From: Lysobacterales bacterium
Lineage (GTDB): Bacteria; Pseudomonadota; Gammaproteobacteria; Xanthomonadales; Rhodanobacteraceae
Length of the DNA: 64,000 nt
Reading direction: 5' to 3'
Assembly: GCA_016721015.1 (NCBI GenBank)
Contig: JADKJL010000007.1
Coordinates: 62,001-126,000, forward strand
The notes under the pieces are model-generated. The model did no database searches, was not told the origin of the DNA, and saw only the letters and a list, made by a program, of their open reading frames with translations. Both the position numbers and the translations under genes were made by a program. This document shows positions 10,021-18,856 of this stretch, one piece after another (position 1 is the stretch's first letter; each line of letters begins with the position of its first letter).

Positions 10021-10719
10021 TCAGCAGTTCGTCACCGTTTTGCTGAACTGATCGAGCAAGACGGTTCGCGCGCTGGCCTCGACCGGTTGCCGATAACCGC
10101 CGGGTCCGTACTCGGCGATGAAATCGACCTTGTACGCCTGGAAGAAGCGCTCGATCAGTTCGTTCGCAGCAACGCCGGTGGCGGAAATGCTGTCGTCCAG
10201 CGGATCGACCTCGAGACGGACCGGGATGAGCGGCTGCTCGGCCGGGCCGCTGACCTTGACGGCGCCGGCAGCGGGATCAAACACGCTGCCATGTGCACAG
10301 CACACGATCATGCCCGGCTTTTCCGCCAGTTCGCTGCCGTCGCCGGCATAGCGGATCACGCTGGTGGCCTTGTTCGGGTAGCTCATCTGGTGCGTGCAGA
10401 TGGCAATATAGGACACCAGATTGTGCTGCGCGCCGGCGCCGCCAGGCCACTCGTAGCTGCCGCTTTCTCCGCTGAGCAGTTGGGCCTTGGCACTGGGCTT
10501 GCCCAGGTTGATCAGGAAACAGGGGACGGCGCGAAACGGGTAGTTGAACAGATAGGCTTGATGCGTCGCCAGCGTGGCCGCCTTGAGCGGCACGCCCTGC
10601 GCATCGACGAGTTTGACGGCGGGAAATTCCTGCACGCCTGCGGCCAGGGCGTGCCAGCTGTGCGTGGACAACGCGGCTGCGCTTGCTGCACAGATTCCAA
10701 CAAACTGGCGACGATCCAT
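10021..10719 (-). CDS. Tat-exported Rieske [2Fe-2S] protein, last gene of the SoxF unit
   Basis: The 232-aa protein starts MDRRQFVG, a twin-arginine signal, with a hydrophobic stretch ending near ALA27. The Rieske ligands are C108-T-H110 and C140-C-A-H143. The 29-residue spacing between the two ligand pairs is longer than in bc1 Rieske proteins. It should be a periplasmic electron carrier. A GAGAGG ribosome site precedes the ATG. It lies 137 bp downstream of the SoxF-like flavoprotein on the same strand. No cytochrome partner (SoxE/FccA) is present there, so it may be the redox partner; that is an inference. Confidence 0.8.
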   Translation of the reverse strand: MDRRQFVGICAASAAALSTHSWHALAAGVQEFPAVKLVDAQGVPLKAATLATHQAYLFNYPFRAVPCFLINLGKPSAKAQLLSGESGSYEWPGGAGAQHNLVSYIAICTHQMSYPNKATSVIRYAGDGSELAEKPGMIVCCAHGSVFDPAAGAVKVSGPAEQPLIPVRLEVDPLDDSISATGVAANELIERFFQAYKVDFIAEYGPGGYRQPVEASARTVLLDQFSKTVTNC

Positions 10720-10856
10720 CCGGGCCTCTCAGGAAAATGCAGCCGCCGCATCGGCCGCGGTTGCACGATATCGAGATGGTCTGATCCGGATTGTCGTGCG
10801 TCCATGAAGATTCCGAATCTTCGATCGCGCAAGCATGAATCTTCCCATCGTTCGCG

Positions 10857-12221
10857 TTAAGCGTTGAAAATGTCCCGGTAGATGCCGCGCGCCCACTCCA
10901 GCGTAGCTTGGGCGCGCGCCGTGGAGCGATCGTTGAAAACCTTGGTCGTCTTGGAAAACCCGGTGATCAGGTCGGTCTTTGCATCATAGTCATATCCCGC
11001 ATCGACGCTGATGGCTTCCATCGGATCGGCATTGACCATGGAATAGCAGATCGTCTGCGGTGCGACCCATTCCGGCTCCTTGCCCTGGGCGCGGGCGGCC
11101 AGCACCCTGGCGATGGTGTGCCCCTCGGTGTTGGATGTATTCGCACTCTTTGAATAGGGCTGATTGCGCGAATCGCCGGTCACATACACCCGCTCGTCAC
11201 CGATGAAGTTGTTGAAGCGCGTGTCGATATGCGCTTCCTTCTGGTTGCTGTGACTGGAAGGTGCCATCAATCCGAGTTGTTCGATCAGGATCGCGCCGCG
11301 CACATTGGGGTAGATCGCCGCGTCGTCAAAGCTGATCGTCTCGACGTCGGTACTCACCTGCTTCTTTTCCACATCCACGCCGATGATAGGCGAAGACGCG
11401 CGCCATTCGATGATGCCCTTGTAGAGTTCATCGAACGCGGCATGGAAACCCTGAGCCTTGATGGTGATCTCGGGGTTGGCATCCAGGATCAGCACCTTGC
11501 CCTTGAGTTTGTTCTTCTTGATCACAGACGCGATCATGCAGGCGCGCTCATATGGCGCCGGCAGACAGCGGTAGTTGCCCGAAGGCACGCTCTGCAGGAA
11601 CACGCCGCCTTCAAACTCGCGCACCTTGCGCCGGATGGTGACGTGCTCGGTACTCTGGGTAAAACCACCCGGATAGGTCTGGTGCAGTGCGGCCACCGCA
11701 GCGGCATCGGTTACCCCGATTTTCCCGTAGTCATAATCGATGCCGGGCGCCAGCACGAGATAGTCATAGTCAATTTCACCCTTGTTGGTAACAAGCTTGC
11801 GGCTCGTGCGGTCAAGGCCGGTCACGGTTGCGTTGAAATAGATGTATTTGTTGTTTACCGCCGCATCGAGAAAGCTGTGGTCGGCCAGGAACTCTAGGTC
11901 GACGAGCCCGGCATACCAGAGATTGCTGGAAAAACACGATGCGTACATGTCGCGCTTCTCAACCAGTACCACGTCGAATGTCGGGTAGTAACGCTTGGCG
12001 TACTTGGCAATCGTCAGACCGGAGGTGCCTGCGCCGACGACGACCAGGCGCGGGCCTTTGGCTTTGGGCAAGTCGGCCTTGATAGCGGTGGAAACAGCGG
12101 CTGCCTGATTTTTCGCCGCGCCTGGTGCGGTCGTTGCGGCCGCGGCGAGCCCGCTGGCACCCATGGCCAGCGCGGTTCCGCCGAGCTTCAGGAAATCACG
12201 TCTGCTCTGTTCGTTGCTCAT
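10857..12221 (-). CDS. soxF: SoxF/FccB-like sulfide dehydrogenase flavoprotein
   Basis: The 454-aa Tat-exported FAD protein starts MSNEQSRRDFLKLGG and has a Rossmann motif at 60-69 (VVVGAGTSGL). Cys96, in DMYASCFSSN, fits the position of the covalent FAD attachment in flavocytochrome c sulfide dehydrogenase. PAPYERA and the C-terminal CYSMV...EAISV pattern are also FccB-like. The distal active-site cysteine expected just before the GDA-type motif seems absent (HSNQKEAHIDTRF instead). In FccB/SoxF the flavin accepts electrons from sulfide or reactivates SoxYZ. The ATG at 12221 was preferred because GGGAG lies upstream. Confidence 0.82.
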   Translation of the reverse strand: MSNEQSRRDFLKLGGTALAMGASGLAAAATTAPGAAKNQAAAVSTAIKADLPKAKGPRLVVVGAGTSGLTIAKYAKRYYPTFDVVLVEKRDMYASCFSSNLWYAGLVDLEFLADHSFLDAAVNNKYIYFNATVTGLDRTSRKLVTNKGEIDYDYLVLAPGIDYDYGKIGVTDAAAVAALHQTYPGGFTQSTEHVTIRRKVREFEGGVFLQSVPSGNYRCLPAPYERACMIASVIKKNKLKGKVLILDANPEITIKAQGFHAAFDELYKGIIEWRASSPIIGVDVEKKQVSTDVETISFDDAAIYPNVRGAILIEQLGLMAPSSHSNQKEAHIDTRFNNFIGDERVYVTGDSRNQPYSKSANTSNTEGHTIARVLAARAQGKEPEWVAPQTICYSMVNADPMEAISVDAGYDYDAKTDLITGFSKTTKVFNDRSTARAQATLEWARGIYRDIFNA

Positions 12222-12422
12222 TGTTGGTACTCCCTCAATGACTGACATAAACACTCAATATCACGCGCTTGATTTCTGCCCCGAAGATTCACGCACCGGG
12301 CAAATCCGCACGCTTGCCGGGTCTCCCGCCACGCTAGCACACGCCCACCGCAAAGGCGGACCGTGCCAGAACCCGCTCGCGTGGTTCACGCGCGAGCCAT
12401 CAGCGCGCGGCACGATCCCGCT

Positions 12423-13697
12423 TCAAAGTCTCCAGCTATAACCGATGGCAAATGAGTTCTGGTACATCGAAATGCGCTCATTGCCCGCCGGCGCGCCACC
12501 CATGAATACCGGCAGGATCGACGCACCCTCAACGGTGTTCTTGAAGGCATGCATGTACGCGAATATCCAGGCACCCCCCGACGCGGTTGTGCGGGTCAGA
12601 CCGAGCGTCACATGATCCGTGACCACGCCCGGTGCCAGAATATTGAAGGTCACGTCGCTGCCGCGGATCGGATTGCTGCCGTGATTGTAGCCAGCGCGCC
12701 AGGACCAGCGATCCGAACTGGCGTACTCGGCACCCAGTTTCCATACATCGACATCATGCCAACCGAAGCCGGGACCGCCGCTTGCTCCCAATTGCGCCTG
12801 CACCAGGCTGGGGTTGCTGACTGATTGCACGCCACTGTAGTTGATGCGTTCGTAGTCTGCGGAAAGGGTCAAGGCTGCCGTCGCGTTCCAGGCCACGCCC
12901 AGCGAATAGTTTTCCGGGATATCAAACTTTCCGGCTTGCGCAAACAAGCCGGCGTAGTCCTTGAACCGGCTCATGCCGATCTTGCTGCTGTATGCCGCGC
13001 CGAACGAAAACGCCGGAGAGATGCGTGCGAAATATCCGAAGCGGACGCCGACACCGCTGGACATCTCGGCACCGTTGTTGGTCACGCTGCCCGGCGCGGA
13101 TGAGAGACCCGGCGTACTGGCAAACGCCTGCAAGCCCTTGGCTGCGAAACGCTGCAGCGCAATCTGCGGAGCAATGCCGATCGACTGGTTGGGCGTGATG
13201 GCGTACGCAGCGGTGGGCGCAATGATCAATTGGGTCAGATCCACCCCGATGGAGGTGTTGCCGCACAGAATATTTGCCGGTCCCTGGCCGCAGTTGAACT
13301 GGCCACCGGGGTAATCGGTATTCATGCCGCCATTGCCGTACAGACTGATTCCCAATGCGAGGTTGTCCTGCAGCATGTGGCTGTAGCCAAGTTCGGGAAT
13401 GCCGAACCAGGTTCTGCCACTGTCGACCGAACCATCCAGTCCGGGACCCAGGCCACTGCGCTCGGCGCTGCGACGTGGACTGAACGCATCCAGATCCAGA
13501 TCCAGTCGGCTGCCCGCCATCACCATCGTTGCGGGATTGTTGGCGCCACCAAAGGCGTCGGTCGCGATAGCCATGGCCGTGCCACCGCGGCCTTTGGCCT
13601 GGATGCCATAGCCGTGCTGGAAATACCCATCGGTTGCCATGGCCGTGCCACAGCAAAGCATGAGCACGCTGGACAAAACAACTTGTTTCTTTTGCAC
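12423..13697 (-). CDS. FadL/OmpP1-family outer-membrane transporter
   Basis: The 424-aa protein has a signal peptide (cleavage after AMA, residue 21) and the family start DGYFQHGYGIQAKGRGGTAM, then NNPATM. It ends in an aromatic beta-barrel terminus (FAIGYSWRL). FadL-type barrels take up hydrophobic molecules. In a sulfur-oxidation locus it could pass elemental sulfur, polysulfides or another hydrophobic substrate, but this is only context. The start codon is GTG, after a GAGGGGGTGG ribosome site. It is the first gene of the unit continuing to soxF and the Rieske gene, with an operator-like repeat 82 bp upstream. Confidence 0.88.
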   Translation of the reverse strand: MQKKQVVLSSVLMLCCGTAMATDGYFQHGYGIQAKGRGGTAMAIATDAFGGANNPATMVMAGSRLDLDLDAFSPRRSAERSGLGPGLDGSVDSGRTWFGIPELGYSHMLQDNLALGISLYGNGGMNTDYPGGQFNCGQGPANILCGNTSIGVDLTQLIIAPTAAYAITPNQSIGIAPQIALQRFAAKGLQAFASTPGLSSAPGSVTNNGAEMSSGVGVRFGYFARISPAFSFGAAYSSKIGMSRFKDYAGLFAQAGKFDIPENYSLGVAWNATAALTLSADYERINYSGVQSVSNPSLVQAQLGASGGPGFGWHDVDVWKLGAEYASSDRWSWRAGYNHGSNPIRGSDVTFNILAPGVVTDHVTLGLTRTTASGGAWIFAYMHAFKNTVEGASILPVFMGGAPAGNERISMYQNSFAIGYSWRL

Positions 13698-14102
13698 GAT
13701 GCCACCCCCTCAGGTCAGCCAAACAGGTCAATGGGGCACAACGACTGGCAGGTCCGCCAGAATGCTTCGAGCATACCGATACCAATACAGGTATGCGTAT
13801 GTTCGGGTTAGGCTAGCATAGAAATATCGGCTGCCGCGGGGCGAATCGTGACGGCAAAATCGGGATGGTCGATTACCGGAATTGCGGAGATCGCCGGTGA
13901 CAATTCAATATTGCATCGCAACATCGACGGATGACTCGAGCCGCTCGGATGGCAGGCACGCAATCGGATTCCGGCGAATGCTGCATCAACATGCCGCACC
14001 GGGCTTTACCCGCCCGATCATCCATTCGTCCGGTTCAACACTACCCAGCAATAACCGGGTGAGGCAGAATGTAATTCATGCATCGCAACATTGGCGGAAA
14101 CC
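13698..14102 (+). other. Divergent promoter region between the FadL-type gene and the DUF156 regulator
   Basis: This ~400-bp gap has no convincing gene. It contains overlapping inverted repeats at 13771-13796 (see the operator entry). The rest shows no clear repeat or hairpin. It must carry the promoters for the minus-strand porin-soxF-Rieske unit and for the plus-strand regulator. Confidence 0.6.
13779..13794. promoter_or_regulatory. Operator-like inverted repeat ATACC-N6-GGTAT (site 1)
   Basis: The 16-bp sequence ATACCAATACAGGTAT has perfect 5-bp arms. It is nested in a wider repeat, GCATACC at 13771 and GGTATGC at 13790. It lies 82 bp upstream of the GTG start of the porin gene. Length and arms match a second site at 25473-25488 at the head of the sox operon. 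CsoR-family repressors bind inverted repeats with this kind of A/T-flanked CC/GG core, and such a regulator gene is adjacent. The assignment is inferred. Confidence 0.6.
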
Positions 14103-14423
14103 ATGAAGCACACAGTGGCCAGGAAAAAAACAAGTCCGGTGATCGCGGAGAATCCCGACACCGAACAGGCGCATCGACGCCATGTGATCAAGCGACTGGC
14201 GCGAATCGAGGGTCAGATACGGGGCATCCAGGCGATGATCGAAGAGGATCGCCCATGCGAGCAGGTGGCTGTGCAGATGACCGCCGCGAGGCGTGCGCTG
14301 GACAAGGCATTTTACGAAATGATTGCTTGCAGCCTGACCGCCAATATCGATGCTGCTGCGGACATGCACGAACTGCGCAGTTCGACGCAAAAGATGACCG
14401 AGTTGCTGACCAAATTCGGCTGA
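14103..14423 (+). CDS. DUF156 (CsoR/CstR/FrmR-family) transcriptional repressor, probable thiol sensor
   Basis: The ~106-aa all-helical repressor has the family core RRHVIKRLARIEGQIRGIQA, then a sensor cysteine C52 (RPCEQV) in the expected place. CsoR and FrmR have a histidine 25 residues later, and CsoR/CstR a second cysteine at +29. Here +25 is serine, +29 is asparagine, and the only other cysteine is C76 at +24 (MIACSL). The metal-binding set is therefore incomplete while two cysteines remain, which fits a thiol or persulfide sensor better than a copper sensor. I preferred the ATG at 14103 to the TTG at 14091 because GCGGA precedes it. It is the only plus-strand gene inside the Sox locus. 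Confidence 0.85.
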   Translation: MKHTVARKKTSPVIAENPDTEQAHRRHVIKRLARIEGQIRGIQAMIEEDRPCEQVAVQMTAARRALDKAFYEMIACSLTANIDAAADMHELRSSTQKMTELLTKFG

Positions 14424-14543
14424 GTGGGTTTGCTGCGCGTTTTGCGCGCGACAAACGCATCGGATATGTCGCCTGTGCACGGCGTTCGGAATCCTTGCAG
14501 GAAGCGGCCGAAATCCACGCCGCTCCACTCATCACGCTGCGAC

Positions 14544-15524
14544 CTATTCTTTGCCGCCCAGCATTTCCTGCTCCATCTGCAGATAGACGTTGTAGGCGTT
14601 GCGACGGTTGGCGGCATCAAAGGTCGGCTCGGCACTGAAACGACTCCAGTCGACTTTGTCATAAGCCTCGTCGAACGTCTCGAAATTCTGCGCGGCCGCA
14701 CCCATTTGCTGGCGCAGGAATTTTAGGTAGTCGCGGGTCAGGCGGGCGTCGCGCTGCAGATCCATCGAAGCGGGCCCGTGTCCCGGCACCATGACGCGGG
14801 CCGGAATTGCGAGCAGGCGGTCAATCGCAGTCAACCAAAGCCGCGTGTCCGCATCGCCAATGAACGGTACGCGTCCGGCGTAGACGATGTCGCCGGAGTA
14901 GAGCACGCCGTCCGGCTCGACCAGCATGGTCAGATCCTCGGGCGAATGCGCAGAGCCGAGGTAGCGCAGCGAGAAGGTAACGCCGCCCATCGTGAAACTC
15001 TCTGGTTTGTCGAGCCAGCGATCCGGCATCGGCAGGCGGAAGTCCGGCCCCAGCCACGGCCCGATGATCAGCTTGCGTTGATCCAGGCGCTCGGCGGCTG
15101 CGGATGAATTCAGATACCCGTGCGCGCGGGTATCGGCCCAGATGTCTGCACCGATGCGGCGGAACGCGGGGATGCCATAGAAGTGGTCGGCATGGTAATG
15201 ACTGACGATGACACGCCGGATCGGCTGTTCGGTGAGTTTGCGGATCTCCACGATCAGGCGATCGCCCAGCGCCGGCGAGCCGAGTGTATCGAAGACGACG
15301 ACGCCCTCCCGGGTGATCACGAAACCGGCATTGGCAATGAAGCCTTCGTTGGCGCGACTGGCTTCTTCCAGCAACCCCTCAACGTAATAGCTCTGCGGCC
15401 CGACCTTGTGCACGCTCATGTTGATGTCGCTGGGCGCCCACGGTGCTGGTGCCAGCGGCGCGGCAGCCCATGCGTTCGGGATCAAGAGCCATGCGAACAG
15501 GGCAAACAGAATTTGGCGCGTCAT
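14544..15524 (-). CDS. soxH: SoxH-like periplasmic metallo-beta-lactamase-fold hydrolase
   Basis: The 326-aa protein has an N-terminal signal peptide (cleavage near AWA|A) and the zinc motif HYHADH near residue 108. Further metal ligands sit in SAHSPED, YSGDIVY and VPGHGP, all typical of the MBL fold. Several sox clusters encode such a protein (SoxH) after soxB; it is thought to be a periplasmic thiol hydrolase and is not essential for thiosulfate oxidation. Its ATG stands two bases after the soxB stop, so the two genes are coupled. It is the last gene of the sox operon. Confidence 0.82.
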   Translation of the reverse strand: MTRQILFALFAWLLIPNAWAAAPLAPAPWAPSDINMSVHKVGPQSYYVEGLLEEASRANEGFIANAGFVITREGVVVFDTLGSPALGDRLIVEIRKLTEQPIRRVIVSHYHADHFYGIPAFRRIGADIWADTRAHGYLNSSAAAERLDQRKLIIGPWLGPDFRLPMPDRWLDKPESFTMGGVTFSLRYLGSAHSPEDLTMLVEPDGVLYSGDIVYAGRVPFIGDADTRLWLTAIDRLLAIPARVMVPGHGPASMDLQRDARLTRDYLKFLRQQMGAAAQNFETFDEAYDKVDWSRFSAEPTFDAANRRNAYNVYLQMEQEMLGGKE

Positions 15525-15526
15525 GA

Positions 15527-17242
15527 TCAAGCGATTCCGGGATCACCCTGCTCATCCACCAGCCTGGGCAGATTCAAGCGGGGTACGGGAACGGACTGGT
15601 GGGCCTTGAGATACGTGGCGACGACATCCCAGATGGCATCGCCACTGACGCCCTCGGCAACCGGTGCCCAGCCAGCCACCTTGTAGGTCCTGGCTGCATC
15701 GATCGGCTTGTCACCCAGTCGCATGTCGCTGATGCGCTTGCCCGCCGCGGCATGCGGGTCGCAGGTATAGGTCAAGCCACCGACCCGCACCATGTCGCCA
15801 CCCTGCTGATAGTAGGGATCGGGATTGAACAGGTTGTCGCCGACATCCTCAAGGATCGCCTTGATGTGTTCACCGGTGAATTCGTTGACGGTCACCGTTG
15901 GATAGGTGATCGCGGTCTGATCCATCAGCCGTTCGCGCGTGATGGTCTCGCCAGGCAACAAGGTGGTACCCCAGCGGAACCCGGGTGAGAAGGCAATCTC
16001 GGCATCCTTGCCCTGCATCAGTGCGTCGAGGATAAGCTGGTCGAAACTGCCGTTGAAATTCCCGCGGCGATACAACAAGCCTTCGCTGACGGCAAACTTT
16101 TCGGCCAGCTTTTCCGCGTAGGGCTGCCGGTGTTTTGTAATCAGCGCCTGCATCGCCGGATCCGCCTTGAGCAACTCGGAAAACACCGGTAGCAGGGTGT
16201 AGCGGAAGTTGCGCAGCTTGCCCTCGCGCACATCGAAATCAAATACACCGACAAACTTGCCATTGCTGCCGGCATTGGTGACCAGGGTCTGGCCACCGGC
16301 ATTCTTGACCACCACCGGTTTCAGCACCGCATCATGGGTGTGCCCGCCAAGGATGGCATCCAGCCCGGTGACCCGCGATGCCAGTTTTAGATCGCAATCC
16401 ATGCCGTTGTGCGAGAGCAGGACGACCACGGCAGCGCCCGCCTTGCGCGCCTTGTCGATCGACTTTTGCAAATGCTCTTCCTGGATGCCGAATGACCAAT
16501 CGGGGACAAAATGTGCGGGGTGCGCGATCGGCGTGTACGGAAATGCCTGCCCGATAACGGCCACGCTGACGCCGTTGACCTGGCGCATCGCATAGTCCGG
16601 AAACACCGGATCATCGAAATCGGAGGTGCGGACATTCTGCGCAACAAATTCGATCTTGCCTTTGAACGCGCCATCGACCACTTCCTTCACCCGCTCGGCG
16701 CCGTAGGTGAACTCCCAATGTCCGGTCATCACGTCCACGCCCAGTTCGAGCTGGGCGTCGATCATGTCCTGGCCCCGGGTCCACAAGGCCGTTGCCGAAC
16801 CCTGCCAGGTATCGCCACCGTCGAGCAACAATGCACCAGGGCGATTCGCCCGCAGGCGTTTGATCAAGGTCGCCACATGGGCGTAACCGCCGACCTTGCC
16901 ATAGCGCTTCGCCGCCTCGACGAAATCAATGCAGGTCAGGGCATGCGCCTCGCGTGTGCCCGACTTGATTCCGTAAAACTTGAGCAGGTGCTCACCGACC
17001 AGATGGGGCGGCTTGCCGCGCGCGGCACCGACACCAATGTTGGTGGCCGGCTCGCGGTAGTAAATCGGCATGAGTTGCGCATGACTGTCGGTCATGTGCA
17101 GCAGGCTGACGTTGCCGAATCGCGGCAGATCATAAAGGCTGTCGCCGTTGTCGGCGGCCCATGTACGCGCTGACCCGAGCGATACACCGGCGGCGGCCGC
17201 GGCCAGCATCAATTGCAGAAACTCGCGCCGTTCCATGCTCAT
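15527..17242 (-). CDS. soxB: Thiosulfohydrolase SoxB
   Basis: The ~571-aa Tat-exported di-manganese enzyme of the 5'-nucleotidase superfamily releases sulfate from SoxY-bound sulfonate. It starts MSMERREFLQLMLAAAA. Metal and active-site motifs are MTDSHAQLMP, DGGDTWQGS, TGHWEFTYG, LLSHNGMD and LGGHTHD, all SoxB-specific in context. I chose the ATG at 17242 because GAGG is 8 bases upstream. Downstream soxH follows after two bases, and soxX ends 22 bp upstream. SoxB is the standard marker of the Sox pathway. Confidence 0.96.
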   Translation of the reverse strand: MSMERREFLQLMLAAAAAGVSLGSARTWAADNGDSLYDLPRFGNVSLLHMTDSHAQLMPIYYREPATNIGVGAARGKPPHLVGEHLLKFYGIKSGTREAHALTCIDFVEAAKRYGKVGGYAHVATLIKRLRANRPGALLLDGGDTWQGSATALWTRGQDMIDAQLELGVDVMTGHWEFTYGAERVKEVVDGAFKGKIEFVAQNVRTSDFDDPVFPDYAMRQVNGVSVAVIGQAFPYTPIAHPAHFVPDWSFGIQEEHLQKSIDKARKAGAAVVVLLSHNGMDCDLKLASRVTGLDAILGGHTHDAVLKPVVVKNAGGQTLVTNAGSNGKFVGVFDFDVREGKLRNFRYTLLPVFSELLKADPAMQALITKHRQPYAEKLAEKFAVSEGLLYRRGNFNGSFDQLILDALMQGKDAEIAFSPGFRWGTTLLPGETITRERLMDQTAITYPTVTVNEFTGEHIKAILEDVGDNLFNPDPYYQQGGDMVRVGGLTYTCDPHAAAGKRISDMRLGDKPIDAARTYKVAGWAPVAEGVSGDAIWDVVATYLKAHQSVPVPRLNLPRLVDEQGDPGIA

Positions 17243-17264
17243 CGGCCCATCCTCGACAACATTA

Positions 17265-17888
17265 TTATTGATTGACCGGCGAGTCGGGATCGAACAACAG
17301 CGCCATGACATCCTTCAATTGCTGTTCGGTGAGAATGTCCTTGCCACCAAAGCGCGGCATGGCCGAGCACAAGATGTAGCCCTTCATGTCATTGAGCATG
17401 CCCCACGCCAGCTTGAGCACCGGCTCGGAGTTGCCGCGCAACTTGCCATAGCGGTACAGCGATGGCCCGATCGTGCCGTAGGCAATCTGCTGCGGGTCCA
17501 GCTGATGGCAGGCATAGCAGTTGCCGCCGGATGGTTCGGCCGGATCGTCCGACGACTGCTTGCCCCTGCCCTCCTCGGCAACGGCTTGACCGCGCTTCCA
17601 GTCACCCAGATAGTTTCCGTCGGCCGGATATTTGACCCTGTTGCGATTGTCTTCCAGCAACGTGGCAGCAAGGGCATCTGGCGGCATGCCCGGCGCATAC
17701 AGCGAACAGGCGGCCTGCGTCTTGTCCTGCACCAACCGATCCATGCCAGCCTGACCCTTGGCGACAAACGAGGCCTGCATCACCGCGAATGCCTGCGCGT
17801 TGCGGTCGTCCTTGCGGGCCTTGTCCGCCGCAACCGCCACCAGTGGAAGCATGGCCGACAGTAGCAGTGTAGTGATCCAGATTCGCAT
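17265..17888 (-). CDS. soxX: Sox cytochrome c subunit SoxX
   Basis: The 207-aa protein has a signal peptide (cleavage after VAVA, residue 20). One c-type heme site lies at C124-YAC-H128, with a probable axial methionine in SAMPRFGG near residue 180. SoxX pairs with SoxA to form the c-type cytochrome that attaches thiosulfate to the SoxY cysteine. It is longer than the shortest SoxX proteins because of an N-terminal region with an extra cysteine (C61, ACSLY). It lies 10 bp after soxA. Confidence 0.93.
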   Translation of the reverse strand: MRIWITTLLLSAMLPLVAVAADKARKDDRNAQAFAVMQASFVAKGQAGMDRLVQDKTQAACSLYAPGMPPDALAATLLEDNRNRVKYPADGNYLGDWKRGQAVAEEGRGKQSSDDPAEPSGGNCYACHQLDPQQIAYGTIGPSLYRYGKLRGNSEPVLKLAWGMLNDMKGYILCSAMPRFGGKDILTEQQLKDVMALLFDPDSPVNQ

Positions 17889-17898
17889 GCTCGTCTCC

Positions 17899-18735
17899 TT
17901 AGCGCTTGAGGCCGGGGGCTGCCATCTTTCCGCCTTCGGCGTTCTTGGCCAGGAACATCGTCAGATCAATCGCCGCCTGCGACCCGAACACGAGTTCCGG
18001 TACGCGCTGTTGACGAAAGCAATCGCCAATGCGCCATTCCATCGTGCGCACCTCGCCCTGCGAAACGCGATAGGCGGGCCAGACGGTATAGGTGTCACGT
18101 GCATCGGCTCCGGCCACGGACAGGTTGGGCAGTTCCTGCAGGCGGATGCGTTTGCCGGATTGGCTGTGGCATGTCGCGCATGAGAAATCATGCGTGCCGG
18201 TGCGGTAGAAGAAAATCGCCTTGCCGGATTCGTAGGCAAGCCGCTCCTGCGCATGCGTCATCGGCAAGTCCATCGCGACGCCACGCGAGGCGTCGATGAT
18301 GTAAGCCGACAAGGCTTCCAGATCCGACTTGCGATCTCCATCACCAAAGCGGTTCTTGACGATCGGGGCCTCGTCCATGCCCTGGCCCTTGACCATGCAG
18401 GTGAGCAAGCGCGACTCCAGATCCTGCACTTTGGCGGTGTCGGCAAAGTAGCGCGGCAGATGCGCATACGCGCCCTTGATCACGCCGTCGCCCAAGCCGA
18501 GATCGCAGGTGTCGGCCAGGCTCACCTTGCGCGAGCCACGCGCTTCCTTCCAGAGATCCTCGCCACGGGCAATCCACAGGGCTGCGGGATTGTCGTCACC
18601 GAACATTGCCCGATAATCGGCCAGCGCATCCTCCGTCGAGGTGGATTGCGCGCCGAGCATCGAGGCACCCAGCGCCGTGGCAATCACGCCACCGAGCAGC
18701 AACCTCTTGCGCATCTGTTGGATTCTTCTTCGCAT
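17899..18735 (-). CDS. soxA: L-cysteine S-thiosulfotransferase subunit SoxA (mono-heme type)
   Basis: The 278-aa periplasmic cytochrome attaches thiosulfate to SoxY. There is one heme motif, C186-ATC-H190. The N-terminal heme of di-heme SoxA is absent, but the cysteines usually paired there remain as C77 (ADTCDLG) and C113 (LTCMVKGQG). The active-site cysteine that carries the persulfide is C239 in GDCFRQQR. A strong AAGGAGG ribosome site stands 7 bases before the ATG at 18735. The 120 bp between soxZ and soxA hold no gene. Confidence 0.95.
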   Translation of the reverse strand: MRRRIQQMRKRLLLGGVIATALGASMLGAQSTSTEDALADYRAMFGDDNPAALWIARGEDLWKEARGSRKVSLADTCDLGLGDGVIKGAYAHLPRYFADTAKVQDLESRLLTCMVKGQGMDEAPIVKNRFGDGDRKSDLEALSAYIIDASRGVAMDLPMTHAQERLAYESGKAIFFYRTGTHDFSCATCHSQSGKRIRLQELPNLSVAGADARDTYTVWPAYRVSQGEVRTMEWRIGDCFRQQRVPELVFGSQAAIDLTMFLAKNAEGGKMAAPGLKR

Positions 18736-18856
18736 ACCGCAACCTCCTTGAAACTGTCATTGCGCCGGGTTCGTTGCCGGAATGTCATCTCGCCCGGCCC
18801 CTCGCCTTTGCCACTGTGCGCTGCTGCCGCCGGCGGCTGCCAGGCAGCCGTGCGGA

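Noticed and set aside
9999..10021. Small inverted repeat ATCGCC/GGCGAT between the LOG and Rieske genes
   Set aside because: Only 6-bp arms with an 11-base loop, overlapping a stop codon; too weak to call a terminator.
12375..12397. GC-rich hairpin between the FadL-type gene and soxF
   Set aside because: The arms are imperfect (two-base bulge) and no T-run follows. The genes lie in the same direction and may be cotranscribed.
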